NCBI GenBank assembly: GCA_937871635.1
Contig: CALMNS010000678.1
Coordinates: forward strand, 1 to 9,273
DNA length: 9,273 nt
Reading direction: 5' to 3'
From: an uncultured Solirubrobacter sp.
GTDB taxonomy: Bacteria; Actinomycetota; Thermoleophilia; Solirubrobacterales; Solirubrobacteraceae
A program made the position numbers and the translations under genes. How positions within the stretch are numbered: position 1 is the stretch's first letter; the number at the start of each line of letters is the position of its first letter. Shown here in pieces: positions 1 through 5,599 of the stretch. The notes beneath the pieces were generated by a model. That model was not told where the DNA came from. It saw only the letters and a program-made list of their open reading frames with translations, and ran no database searches.

Positions 1-240
1 CGCGAGCGCCGCGGCCCAGCCGGACGGCACCACCACGTCGTCGTCGAGGAACGCGATCCACTCGGCGTCCGAGCGGCGCCAGCCCGCGTTGCGCGCTGCC
101 GCCGGCCCCCGGCCGTCGTGGTCGCGGGCGACGATGATCCGGCCCAGGGCGAAGCCGGCCAGCGACGACTCGAGCGCGGTCAGCGACGGCCGGCCGGCCG
201 ACGGGATGACGACGTCGACGCGCGGAGCGAGCCGCCGCAC
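1..240 (-). CDS. Family 2 glycosyltransferase, N-terminal 80 residues (runs off the window)
   Basis: This is the start of a GT-A-fold glycosyltransferase that would move a sugar from an activated nucleotide donor to a glycan or secondary-metabolite acceptor at the cytoplasmic side. The 80 visible residues show the first beta strand (VDVVIPSAGRPSL, residues 8-20), the family motif GPAAARNAGW (45-54) and the DXD-type metal/nucleotide-sugar site WIAFLDDDVVV (61-71). The GTG start at 240-238 shares one base with the TAG stop of the upstream carbamoyltransferase, so the two are almost certainly co-transcribed and translationally coupled. The reading frame stays open to the window edge. Family assignment is solid. 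The donor and acceptor cannot be told from this fragment. Confidence 0.85.
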   Translation of the reverse strand, partial: MRRLAPRVDVVIPSAGRPSLTALESSLAGFALGRIIVARDHDGRGPAAARNAGWRRSDAEWIAFLDDDVVVPSGWAAALA

Positions 241-1913
241 TAGACCGACACCTCGACCGCCGCACGGCCGCGCGCCGCCGGGCTCGTCGGCCGGCGCACG
301 AGGAAGGGGCCGAGCGCCAGCGCGTCGACCGGGGCCGACCCGAAGCACTCGAGCGCGTCGCGCGGGTCGTCGACCATCGGGCGCCCCGCCGTGTTCAGGG
401 AGGTGTTCACCACCACGGGGACGCCCGTGCGCGCGTCGAAGGCCTCGAGCATCCGGGCCACGAGCGGCTCGGTCTCGGCGTGGACCGTCTGGATGCGGGC
501 CGTGCCGTCCACGTGGACGACGGCGGGGATCCGCTCGGCCCAGCCCGGCCGCAGGCCGTGGGTGAAGAGCATGTACGGCGACGGCAGCGGCCCGTCGAAG
601 ATCTCCGCCGCCCGCTCGGCGAGCACCATGGGCGCCACGGGCCGGAACTGCTCGCGGCCCTTGACGTCGTTGAGCTTCTCCGTGTTCGTCACGGACCGCG
701 GGTCGGCCAGCAGGGAGCGGTGACCGAGGGCCCGGGGCCCGAACTCCGAGCGACCCTGGAACCACGCGACCACCCCGTCGCCGGCCAGCACCTCGGCCAC
801 CGCGTCGGCGATGTCGTCGGGGCGCTCGTACTCGAGGTCGGCCGTCAGCAGCCAGCCCTCGAGCTCGTCGTCGGAGAAGCCGCGGCCGAGGGCCGCCGTC
901 GCCATCGGGGCCACCTCGTCCCCCAGCTCCCGGGCCAGCCAGAGCGCCGCGCCCAGCGCGGTGCCCGAGTCGCCGGCCGCCGGCTGCACCCAGATGCGCT
1001 CGAACGGGCTCTCGGCCCACAGCCGCGAGTTGGCGACGCAGTTGAGGGCGACGCCGCCGGCCATCACGAGGTCCGCGTCGCCCGTCTGGGCGTGGAGCCA
1101 GGTGGCCAGCTCGACGAGGACCTCCTCGACGCGCGCCTGCACGGAGTGGGCGAGGTCGGCGTGGCGCGGCGTCCACTCCTCCCCCGGGCGCAGCGCGGGC
1201 GCGAAGCGCGAGTAGTCGAAGGCCGCCACGGAGAAGCCGCCCCGCCCGTCGGCGGCGACGAGCTCGCGCAGGGCCTCGAGGTCGGCGGGCCGCCCGTAGG
1301 AGGCCATCGCCATCACCTTGTACTCGTCGGAGGACCGGCGGAAGCCCAGATGGGCGGTGAGCTCCTCGTAGAGCAGCCCGAGCGAGTGCGGGAGCGCCTG
1401 CGCGGCGAGCGGCGTGAAGCGGCCGCCGACCGCGCGGCCGGCGAGGTGCGAGGCGCCCTCCCCCCGGCCGTCGAGGACGAGGACGCTGCACGGATCCCGG
1501 CCCGCCGCCGCGTAGGCCGAGGCGGCGTGGGAGAGGTGGTGGCCGACGTGGCGCACCCGCGCGGGATCGAGGCCCGGGAGCGCGGTGGCCAGGAAGTGCG
1601 GCGCCCGCTCGACGAACAGCGTCCGCAGGCCCTCCCACTTGCCGGCCATGACGTCGCCCGAGGGGACCTGGGCGAGCGCCGGGTCGTAGGAGTAGGCGAC
1701 CGCGTCGAGGTCTGCCGGCTCGAGGCCGCCGGCCTCGAGGCACCACCGCATCGCCTGCTCGGGCAGCTCCCAGGTCGAGAACGGCACGGGGTCCTTGCCG
1801 TGCTTGCGGCGCGAGAAGCGCTCCTCCTCCGAAGCGGCCACGATTCGCCCGTCGACGACGAGCGCCGCGGCGGGGTCGTGGAAGACCGCATTGACACCGA
1901 GAATGGCCGTCAT
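240..1913 (-). CDS. NodU/CmcH-family O-carbamoyltransferase (557 aa)
   Basis: The enzyme should transfer a carbamoyl group from carbamoyl phosphate, via carbamoyl-adenylate, to a hydroxyl of a sugar or natural product, as NodU, CmcH and TobZ do. The Kae1-like N-terminal domain has GVNAVFHDPAAALV near the start, SEEERFSRRKHGK (28-40), an HxxxH metal pair in HHLSHA (H125, H129) and LDGRGEGAS with D148. The H129-to-D148 spacing of 19 equals that of the TobZ metal ligands as I recall them. Further along are MAGGVALNCVANSRL (284-298), PAAGDSGTALGAAL (311-324), QGRSEFGPRALGHRSL and REQFRPVAPMVL. The C-terminal domain has VPVVVNTSLNTAGRP. Length is normal and no key motif is missing. I chose the ATG at 1913 because AGGTGG lies five bases upstream; a GTG at 1922 would lie inside that ribosome site. 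A glycosyltransferase gene is coupled downstream. The acceptor is unknown. Confidence 0.93.
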   Translation of the reverse strand: MTAILGVNAVFHDPAAALVVDGRIVAASEEERFSRRKHGKDPVPFSTWELPEQAMRWCLEAGGLEPADLDAVAYSYDPALAQVPSGDVMAGKWEGLRTLFVERAPHFLATALPGLDPARVRHVGHHLSHAASAYAAAGRDPCSVLVLDGRGEGASHLAGRAVGGRFTPLAAQALPHSLGLLYEELTAHLGFRRSSDEYKVMAMASYGRPADLEALRELVAADGRGGFSVAAFDYSRFAPALRPGEEWTPRHADLAHSVQARVEEVLVELATWLHAQTGDADLVMAGGVALNCVANSRLWAESPFERIWVQPAAGDSGTALGAALWLARELGDEVAPMATAALGRGFSDDELEGWLLTADLEYERPDDIADAVAEVLAGDGVVAWFQGRSEFGPRALGHRSLLADPRSVTNTEKLNDVKGREQFRPVAPMVLAERAAEIFDGPLPSPYMLFTHGLRPGWAERIPAVVHVDGTARIQTVHAETEPLVARMLEAFDARTGVPVVVNTSLNTAGRPMVDDPRDALECFGSAPVDALALGPFLVRRPTSPAARGRAAVEVSV

Positions 1914-1918
1914 TGGCG

Positions 1919-1979
1919 CCACCTGGGAAGTGAAGCGGTTCTCGACATTAGAGTCCGGCTAGCCAGAGCGAACCGCTTC
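1919..1979 (-). promoter_or_regulatory. Candidate promoter of the carbamoyltransferase, flanked by a 10-bp inverted repeat
   Basis: Reading the minus strand, a TCTAAT -10-like box (1952-1947) is followed by about 33 bases and then ATG 1913, with AGGTGG (1924-1919) as ribosome site. A perfect inverted repeat brackets the box: GAAGCGGTTC at 1932-1941 and GAACCGCTTC at 1970-1979, starts 38 bp apart. One arm covers the expected -35 area and the other the expected transcription start, a typical layout for a repressor or activator pair of half-sites. No convincing -35 hexamer is visible, which would suit an activated promoter. The repeat and its position are seen directly; the promoter role is inferred. 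Confidence 0.35.
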
Positions 1980-2004
1980 TCAAACAACGGCACCTGAGCG
2001 ACGC

Positions 2005-2021
2005 CGGACCGCGACGGTCCG
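2005..2021 (-). terminator. Short GC hairpin directly after the sigma factor stop
   Basis: A perfect 7-bp stem CGGACCG/CGGTCCG with a 3-base loop abuts the TAG stop (2024-2022) of the sigma factor gene. There is no run of T on the minus-strand side, so as an intrinsic terminator it is weak. It could instead attenuate read-through into the carbamoyltransferase or protect the mRNA end. Confidence 0.35.
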
Positions 2022-2798
2022 CTACCCGGTGGCTTCGGCCACCGTGCGCAGCCGGTCCAGCGCCCGGCGGATGAGCCGCGAGACGTGCATCTGGGAGACC
2101 CCGACGCGCTCGGCGATCTCCGCCTGCGTGAGGTCCTCGGCGAAGCGGAGGTGCAGGACGATGCGGTCGCGGGCGGGCAGCGCCTGGAGCGTCGGAGCGA
2201 TCGTCGCGCCGTACTCGACCAGGTCGAAGCGCTCGTCGTCGAAGCCGATCGACTCCGCGTAGGTCTCCCCCTCGCCGTCCTCCCCGAAGCGGAAGGCGTC
2301 GAGCGAGACGGCGTCGTAGGCCGAGGAGGCCTCCATCGCCTCGAGGACGGCCTCCGCGCTCGTCTTGAGCGCCTCGGCCACCTCCGGCACCGACGGCGAC
2401 CGTCCCAGGCTGCGCGAGAGCTCGCGGACCGCGCCGTCGACGGCCATCACGCGCTCCTGCATCCCGCGCGGGACGTGCACCGCCCAGCCGTTGTCGCGGA
2501 AGTAGCGCTTGAGCTCGCCGAGCATGGTCGGCACCGCGTAGGACGAGAAGGCGGTCTCGCGCGCCGGGTCGAAGCGGTCGATCGCCTTGATCAGCCCCAG
2601 CGTCGCGACCTGCACGAGGTCGTCGAGCGGCTCGTCGGAGCGCTTGTAGCGGCGCGCCATCCGCCGGGCCAGGGGCAGGAGCCGCTCGACGAGCTCGTCG
2701 CGGGCCGCCTGGTCACCGTGCCGGTGGTAGCGGACGAGGAGTCGCCGGTCGTCCTGCAGGCGGCTGCGTTGGCCGGAAATGTGCGACGCGGAGGCCAA
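2022..2798 (-). CDS. SigB/SigF/SigG-type (group 3) RNA polymerase sigma factor, 258 aa
   Basis: This alternative sigma-70 factor directs RNA polymerase to a stress or developmental promoter class. Region 2 spans about residues 25-110: the core-binding helix LDDLVQVATLGLIKAIDRFD (58-77) and the -10-reading segment AFSSYAVPTMLGELKRYFRD (83-102), then GWAVHVPR. Region 3 covers about 112-170. Region 4 ends with the -35-reading helix-turn-helix LTQAEIAERVGVSQMHVSRL (223-242). Start: only four codons separate an in-frame stop from the TTG at 2798, and no ATG or GTG precedes region 2, so TTG is the best choice; a poor AGGG lies about 10 bases upstream. The gene lies 36 bases after the HAD stop on the same strand. 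It is a paralogue of the sigma factor at 4161-5021. No anti-sigma gene adjoins it; its partner may be the RsbW-like protein at 5600. Confidence 0.92.
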   Translation of the reverse strand: MASASHISGQRSRLQDDRRLLVRYHRHGDQAARDELVERLLPLARRMARRYKRSDEPLDDLVQVATLGLIKAIDRFDPARETAFSSYAVPTMLGELKRYFRDNGWAVHVPRGMQERVMAVDGAVRELSRSLGRSPSVPEVAEALKTSAEAVLEAMEASSAYDAVSLDAFRFGEDGEGETYAESIGFDDERFDLVEYGATIAPTLQALPARDRIVLHLRFAEDLTQAEIAERVGVSQMHVSRLIRRALDRLRTVAEATG

Positions 2799-2834
2799 CT
2801 CGCGGGCACCCTACTCCAGCCGAGCCTCCCGCCC

Positions 2835-3485
2835 TCAGCCGAGGATGCGGTCCAGCGCCGAGATGGCCTCCGGGACGGTCCGGTACACGTCCACGGCGCC
2901 CGCCTCGCGCAGCTCCTCGTCCGAGAATCCCCCGGTCATGACGGTGTAGGTCGAGATGCCGGCGCGGCCCGCCGCCTCGCAGTCCCACGGGGTGTCGCCG
3001 ATCATCACCGCTTCGCGCGTGCCGGCCTTCTCGAGCGCCGCCTCGACGAGGTCGGGCTCCGGCTTGGTCGCCTCCACGTCGCCCGCGCTCGTCCAGTCGT
3101 CGGCGAGCTCGCGGACGTCGAGCAGGTCGAGGTAGTGCTCGAGCTCTGCGGCCTTGGCCGAGGAGGCGAGGACCACCGTCAGCCCGCGCTCCTTGAGATC
3201 CTCGACGAGCCGGCGGGCGCCCTCGAGCGGCTCGAGCTCGGGCATGAGCTGCTGGAACAGCGCCGACTCGGCGGCGCGGACGGCATCCCCCTGCTCGGCG
3301 TCGAACGCCTCGTCGGTCAGCGCGGCGACCATCTGGTCGCCCCCGAGCCCGATGTGGCGGTGGATCTCGAAGAGCGGCAGGACGCGGCCGTGCTGGCGCA
3401 GGGCGCGGTACCACGCGACGGAGTGGTGGTAGTTCGAGTCGACGAGGGTCCCGTCGATGTCCAGGATGGCGGCGGAGGTGGGCAC
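2835..3485 (-). CDS. HAD-superfamily hydrolase, phosphoglycolate phosphatase/beta-phosphoglucomutase-like (216 aa)
   Basis: A cytosolic phosphatase or phosphomutase with the HAD Rossmann fold and an alpha-helical cap. All four catalytic motifs are present: motif I LDIDGTLVDS with nucleophile D9 and acid/base D11, motif II LASSA (S108/S109), motif III lysine in ATKPEPD (K141), and motif IV MIGDTPWDCEAA (D164, D168). The substrate cannot be read from the motifs. I prefer the GTG at 3485, which puts the nucleophile at residue 9 as usual in the family. A further GTG at 3551 would add 22 low-complexity residues and overlap the divergent gene. No good ribosome site precedes either, but a GGGTAG box ends 10 bases before GTG 3485, so a nearly leaderless transcript is possible. 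The sigma factor follows 36 bases after the stop. Confidence 0.9.
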   Translation of the reverse strand: MPTSAAILDIDGTLVDSNYHHSVAWYRALRQHGRVLPLFEIHRHIGLGGDQMVAALTDEAFDAEQGDAVRAAESALFQQLMPELEPLEGARRLVEDLKERGLTVVLASSAKAAELEHYLDLLDVRELADDWTSAGDVEATKPEPDLVEAALEKAGTREAVMIGDTPWDCEAAGRAGISTYTVMTGGFSDEELREAGAVDVYRTVPEAISALDRILG

Positions 3486-3495
3486 GGCGGCGGGA

Positions 3496-3520
3496 CTACC
3501 CAGGGGACCCCACGGGGTAG
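3496..3520. promoter_or_regulatory. Inverted repeat CTACCC-N13-GGGTAG between divergent genes
   Basis: The 46-base gap between the HAD GTG (3485) and the DUF1360 GTG (3532) contains GGGTAG on each strand (3501-3496 minus, 3515-3520 plus). Each ends 10-11 bases before the start codon it faces. Between them lie the nested symmetric stretches GGGGACCCC (3503-3511) and ACCCCACGGGGT (3507-3518). GGGTA is the -10 core of SigB/SigF-type promoters, but neither box has a clear -35 at the right distance. An operator or a pair of divergent promoters are both possible. Confidence 0.35.
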
Positions 3521-3531
3521 CGGTGGCGCCC

Positions 3532-4005
3532 GTGGACCCTGTGACCGACACCCCGACCGAGCCGCACCAGTACGCCGCGCTCTCGGTGACCTACGCCAGC
3601 CTCCTCGGCGCGCTGGCCTATTCGACGCGCCATCGCGCGGCGGACGCCGAGGTCGACCTCGTGCCGCTCGTGGCCGCCACCTTCGCCCTCTCCAAGCTGG
3701 TGGCCAAGGAGAAGGTGGAGACGTGGGTCCGCACCCCGTTCGTCCACGAGGGCGTCGAGGGGCGCCCGCCCAAGGGCACGGGCCTGCGCTACGCCGTCGG
3801 CGAGCTGCTGACCTGCACGCGCTGCCTGGGCGCGTGGAGCGCGCTGGGGCTCGTGGGCCTGCGGATGACGGCGCCTGACGTGGGGCGGACGGTGACGACC
3901 GTCCTGGCCGCCTCCGCCGGCAACGACGTGCTCCAGGCCGGCTTCACCTTCCTCAGCGAGCGGGCCAACACCGAAGGCCGGCGGCGCTCGTTGCTGGGTG
4001 ATTGA
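3532..4005 (+). CDS. DUF1360-family small membrane protein (157 aa)
   Basis: The protein resembles the DUF1360 family, whose function I do not know. Visible features are a hydrophobic stretch at about 15-31 (AALSVTYASLLGALAY), another at 43-57 (LVPLVAATFALSKLV), a charged segment with KEKVETWVRTPF, the family-typical GELLTCTRCLGAWSALGLVG (90-109) with a CxxC pair (C95, C98), and a last hydrophobic stretch at about 118-141. Two to four membrane passes are plausible; no signal peptide is seen. The GTG at 3532 has GGTGG five bases upstream; GTG codons at 3523 and 3541 are alternatives, so the start is uncertain by a few residues. The gene is divergent from the HAD gene and precedes a sigma factor gene by 155 bases. 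The family call is by recall of its cysteine motif. Confidence 0.75.
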   Translation: MDPVTDTPTEPHQYAALSVTYASLLGALAYSTRHRAADAEVDLVPLVAATFALSKLVAKEKVETWVRTPFVHEGVEGRPPKGTGLRYAVGELLTCTRCLGAWSALGLVGLRMTAPDVGRTVTTVLAASAGNDVLQAGFTFLSERANTEGRRRSLLGD

Positions 4006-4084
4006 GATCCTGCGCTAGGTTGGGTGTCGGAACTCGGACGCTCCTTCGGAAAGGGCGAACCGGGGACCGACGCAGAATCCAGGA

Positions 4085-4152
4085 TGAGACCTCGCCCGTA
4101 ATCACGCGGGCGCACGGACCGGCCCCTACCGCGCAATCCGATCGGAGGTCTC
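4085..4152 (+). promoter_or_regulatory. Leader stem that would sequester the ribosome site of the second sigma factor
   Basis: TGAGACCTC (4085-4093) and GAGGTCTCA (4145-4153, last A just outside the listed span) are exact complements. The downstream arm contains most of the GGAGG ribosome site (4144-4148) of the gene starting at 4161. Between them a smaller hairpin GCCCG/CGGGC (4094-4098 with 4107-4111) can form. In an mRNA that includes both arms, the ribosome site would be paired, so translation could depend on opening the stem by temperature, a ligand, a protein or transcription start choice. The complementarity is seen; its use is inferred. The 155-base gap before the gene otherwise shows only weak -10 candidates (TAGGTT at 4016, CAGAAT at 4073) without good -35 boxes. 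Confidence 0.4.
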
Positions 4153-4160
4153 AAACCCGC

Positions 4161-5021
4161 ATGGCTCTCGCACAACCTTCTCGCCCGGCGCCTCCGGTCC
4201 TGCGCAGCTCCGTCGCGGGGCGGGCCAAGCTCGGCCGGGCCGAGCGCGACGCCGCCGACCGCGAGGTCATCGAGCGCGTGCGCCGCGAAGCCTCTCCGCA
4301 GGCGCGCGCCGCCGCCGTCGAGGCGTTCCTCCCGCTCACTCGCTCGCTCGCGCGTCGCTACCAGCGCGGCGAGGAGCCGCTCGACGACCTTGAGCAGGTC
4401 GCGAGCCTTGGCCTGCTCAAGGCCATTGACGGCTTCGACCTCAGCCGCGGCACCGCCTTCGCCTCGTTCGCCGTGCCGACCATCGTCGGCGAGCTGCGCC
4501 GCCACTTCCGCGACAAGGGCTGGACGATCCGGGTCCCGCGCGAACTCCAGGAGCTCACGCTGCGGGTGGCCAAGGAGACGGAGGCCGCCGGCACCGAGCT
4601 CGGCCGTCCGCCCACGCCGGGCGAGCTCGCCAAGCGGCTCGGGGTCCCGGTCGAGCGCGTGCTCGAGGCCCGCGAGGCGTCCCACGCCATGCGCCCGGTC
4701 TCGCTCGACCGCCCGGCCACGCCCGACGGCGAGTCCGAGGGCGACACGCTGGTCGACCGCTTCGGGGTGACCGACAGCGGCTTCTCGCGCGCCGAGGACG
4801 GCGCCACGGTCGAGGACCTGCTCAAGCGGCTCCCCGAGCGCGAGCGGCTGGTCGTCGAGCTCCGCTTCCACGAGGACCTCACCCAGTCGGAGATCGGCGA
4901 GCGGATCGGGATCTCGCAGATGCACGTCTCACGGCTCTTGCGCCGCGCGATGGCCGAGCTGCAGGTGATGGCCGGCCGGCCCACGACGGCCGGCGCGCCC
5001 GCCCTCACCCGCGGCGGCTGA
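4161..5021 (+). CDS. Second SigB/SigF/SigG-type sigma factor, 286 aa
   Basis: An alternative sigma factor with a basic 45-residue N-terminal extension, region 2 from about residue 48 to 127 (LDDLEQVASLGLLKAIDGFD at 74-93; AFASFAVPTIVGELRRHFRD at 99-118; GWTIRVPR), region 3 at about 130-180 and region 4 ending in the helix-turn-helix LTQSEIGERIGISQMHVSRL (240-259). It is clearly paralogous to the factor at 2022-2798 but differs in the -10-reading segment and in the linker between regions 3 and 4. I chose ATG 4161 because GGAGG lies 12 bases upstream; the frame is also open upstream to 4002, but that part is arginine-rich and does not look like protein. A hairpin follows the stop. It and the partner-switching operon at 5600 are separated only by the convergent SRPBCC gene, making it a likely client of that RsbW-like kinase. 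Confidence 0.92.
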   Translation: MALAQPSRPAPPVLRSSVAGRAKLGRAERDAADREVIERVRREASPQARAAAVEAFLPLTRSLARRYQRGEEPLDDLEQVASLGLLKAIDGFDLSRGTAFASFAVPTIVGELRRHFRDKGWTIRVPRELQELTLRVAKETEAAGTELGRPPTPGELAKRLGVPVERVLEAREASHAMRPVSLDRPATPDGESEGDTLVDRFGVTDSGFSRAEDGATVEDLLKRLPERERLVVELRFHEDLTQSEIGERIGISQMHVSRLLRRAMAELQVMAGRPTTAGAPALTRGG

Positions 5022-5033
5022 GCGGGCGCCTCC

Positions 5034-5062
5034 GGCCGGACGGCGTTCAGCCGCCTCCGGCC
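5034..5062. terminator. Bidirectional hairpin between convergent genes
   Basis: GGCCGGA-CGGC pairs with GCCG-(CC bulge)-TCCGGCC around a GTTCA loop, giving 11 base pairs. It lies 12 bases after the sigma factor stop (plus) and one base after the SRPBCC stop (minus), where a terminator shared by both genes is expected. Neither side has a T-run, as is common for terminators in high-GC actinobacteria. Confidence 0.6.
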
Positions 5063-5063
5063 C

Positions 5064-5498
5064 TCAGACGCCGCGCTCGACGAGCCAGCGGAGCCGGCGC
5101 AGGGTCTCCTGGTTGCGCTGGTGGATGAGGTAGTCCTGCACGGGATTGTGCAGCAGCGCGGGGAGCCCCTCGATCGGCGCCTCCTCGATCGTCACCTGCG
5201 TGCCCGAGCCCTGCGGGACGAGCTCGAACCGGACGCGGGCGATGCCCGCCGGCCGGGCGCGGGCGCGCAGCTCGAGCGTCCTCGGGCGGTCGCGCTCGAC
5301 GATGCTCGTCGAGTCCTTGACCGTCAGCGGCCCGACGCCCACCGAGTGGTGGAATGCGCTTCCGGGCGCGGGCCACTCGGGATCCACGGAGCGGATGTCC
5401 TTGGCGCCGACCACCCAGAACTCGTAGGTGGTCGCGTCGTCGAGGATGTCGAAGACCCGGTCGGGAGACGCGTCGACGTAAGTGGCCGTAGTGCTCAT
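5064..5498 (-). CDS. SRPBCC (START/Bet v1-like) domain protein, 144 aa
   Basis: A small soluble protein with the helix-grip SRPBCC fold, a hydrophobic-cavity family that includes polyketide cyclases, aromatase-like proteins and lipid carriers. The start MSTTATYVDASPDRVFDILD is the typical first strand and helix of the family. It is followed by WVVGAKDIRSVDPEWPAPGS (29-48), the alternating strands HSVGVGPLTVKDSTSIVE and LELRARARP, VRFELVPQGSGTQVTIEE (89-106), and a long amphipathic C-terminal helix (about 113-142). Length is normal and no catalytic residue can be named. The ATG at 5498 is the only start preceding the first strand; ribosome-site similarity is poor. It is convergent with the sigma factor and divergent from the rsbW-like gene. 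The ligand is unknown. Confidence 0.82.
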   Translation of the reverse strand: MSTTATYVDASPDRVFDILDDATTYEFWVVGAKDIRSVDPEWPAPGSAFHHSVGVGPLTVKDSTSIVERDRPRTLELRARARPAGIARVRFELVPQGSGTQVTIEEAPIEGLPALLHNPVQDYLIHQRNQETLRRLRWLVERGV

Positions 5499-5521
5499 TG
5501 CGGGCCGAGCTGCCCGTTCAG

Positions 5522-5535
5522 AGCCGCACTCTAAT
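5522..5535. promoter_or_regulatory. Candidate -10 region AGCCGCACTCTAAT shared with the carbamoyltransferase promoter
   Basis: The 14 bases match AGCCGGACTCTAAT in front of the carbamoyltransferase (1960-1947, minus) at 13 positions. In the plus direction TCTAAT (5530-5535) could be a -10 box for the rsbW-like operon, starting transcription near 5542, just before GGAGG (5546-5550). In the minus direction the same bases read TAGAGT (5533-5528), a possible -10 for the SRPBCC gene with a leader of about 23 bases. No clear -35 is visible on either side. Confidence 0.3.
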
Positions 5536-5557
5536 CCTGCGCGTCGGAGGACCCCAT

Positions 5558-5584
5558 GGTTAGGTGGATTCGGCGCTCGGGTAC
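5558..5584 (+). promoter_or_regulatory. SigB/SigF-type promoter of the rsbW-like operon
   Basis: GGTTA (5558-5562), 16 bases, then GGGTAC (5579-5584). This fits the promoter class of Bacillus SigB (GTTT, 12-14 bases after the hexamer, GGGTA), mycobacterial SigF (GGTTT, 15-17 bases, GGGTA) and Streptomyces SigB (GGGTAC). Transcription would begin near 5591, leaving only some 9 bases before ATG 5600. An anti-sigma operon carrying the promoter type read by its own client sigma factor is the known autoregulatory arrangement of the sigB and sigF loci. Confidence 0.6.
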
Positions 5585-5599
5585 AGCCGCGGTGTACGG

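Noticed and set aside
480..1997. Long open frame on the plus strand, antisense to the carbamoyltransferase
   Set aside because: It mirrors the real gene's third-position G/C bias; its product is low-complexity, rich in Arg, Gly and His, with no recognisable domain, while the opposite strand has a complete enzyme family match.
3494..3520. GACT-N17-GGGTAG as a full SigB-type promoter for the DUF1360 gene
   Set aside because: The -35 part is too weak and the spacing at the edge; only the -10-like box is kept as an observation.
2085..3878. Open frame of nearly 600 codons on the plus strand across the sigma, HAD and DUF1360 genes
   Set aside because: It crosses three genes with clear family motifs and shows none itself; a product of the high-GC codon pattern.
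4002..4160. Upstream extension of the second sigma factor to 4002
   Set aside because: The frame is open but the residues are arginine-rich and unlike a sigma N-terminus, and GGAGG precedes ATG 4161.
3789..4925. Minus-strand open frame antisense to the second sigma factor
   Set aside because: Low-complexity translation, no domain, and a well-supported sigma factor on the other strand.
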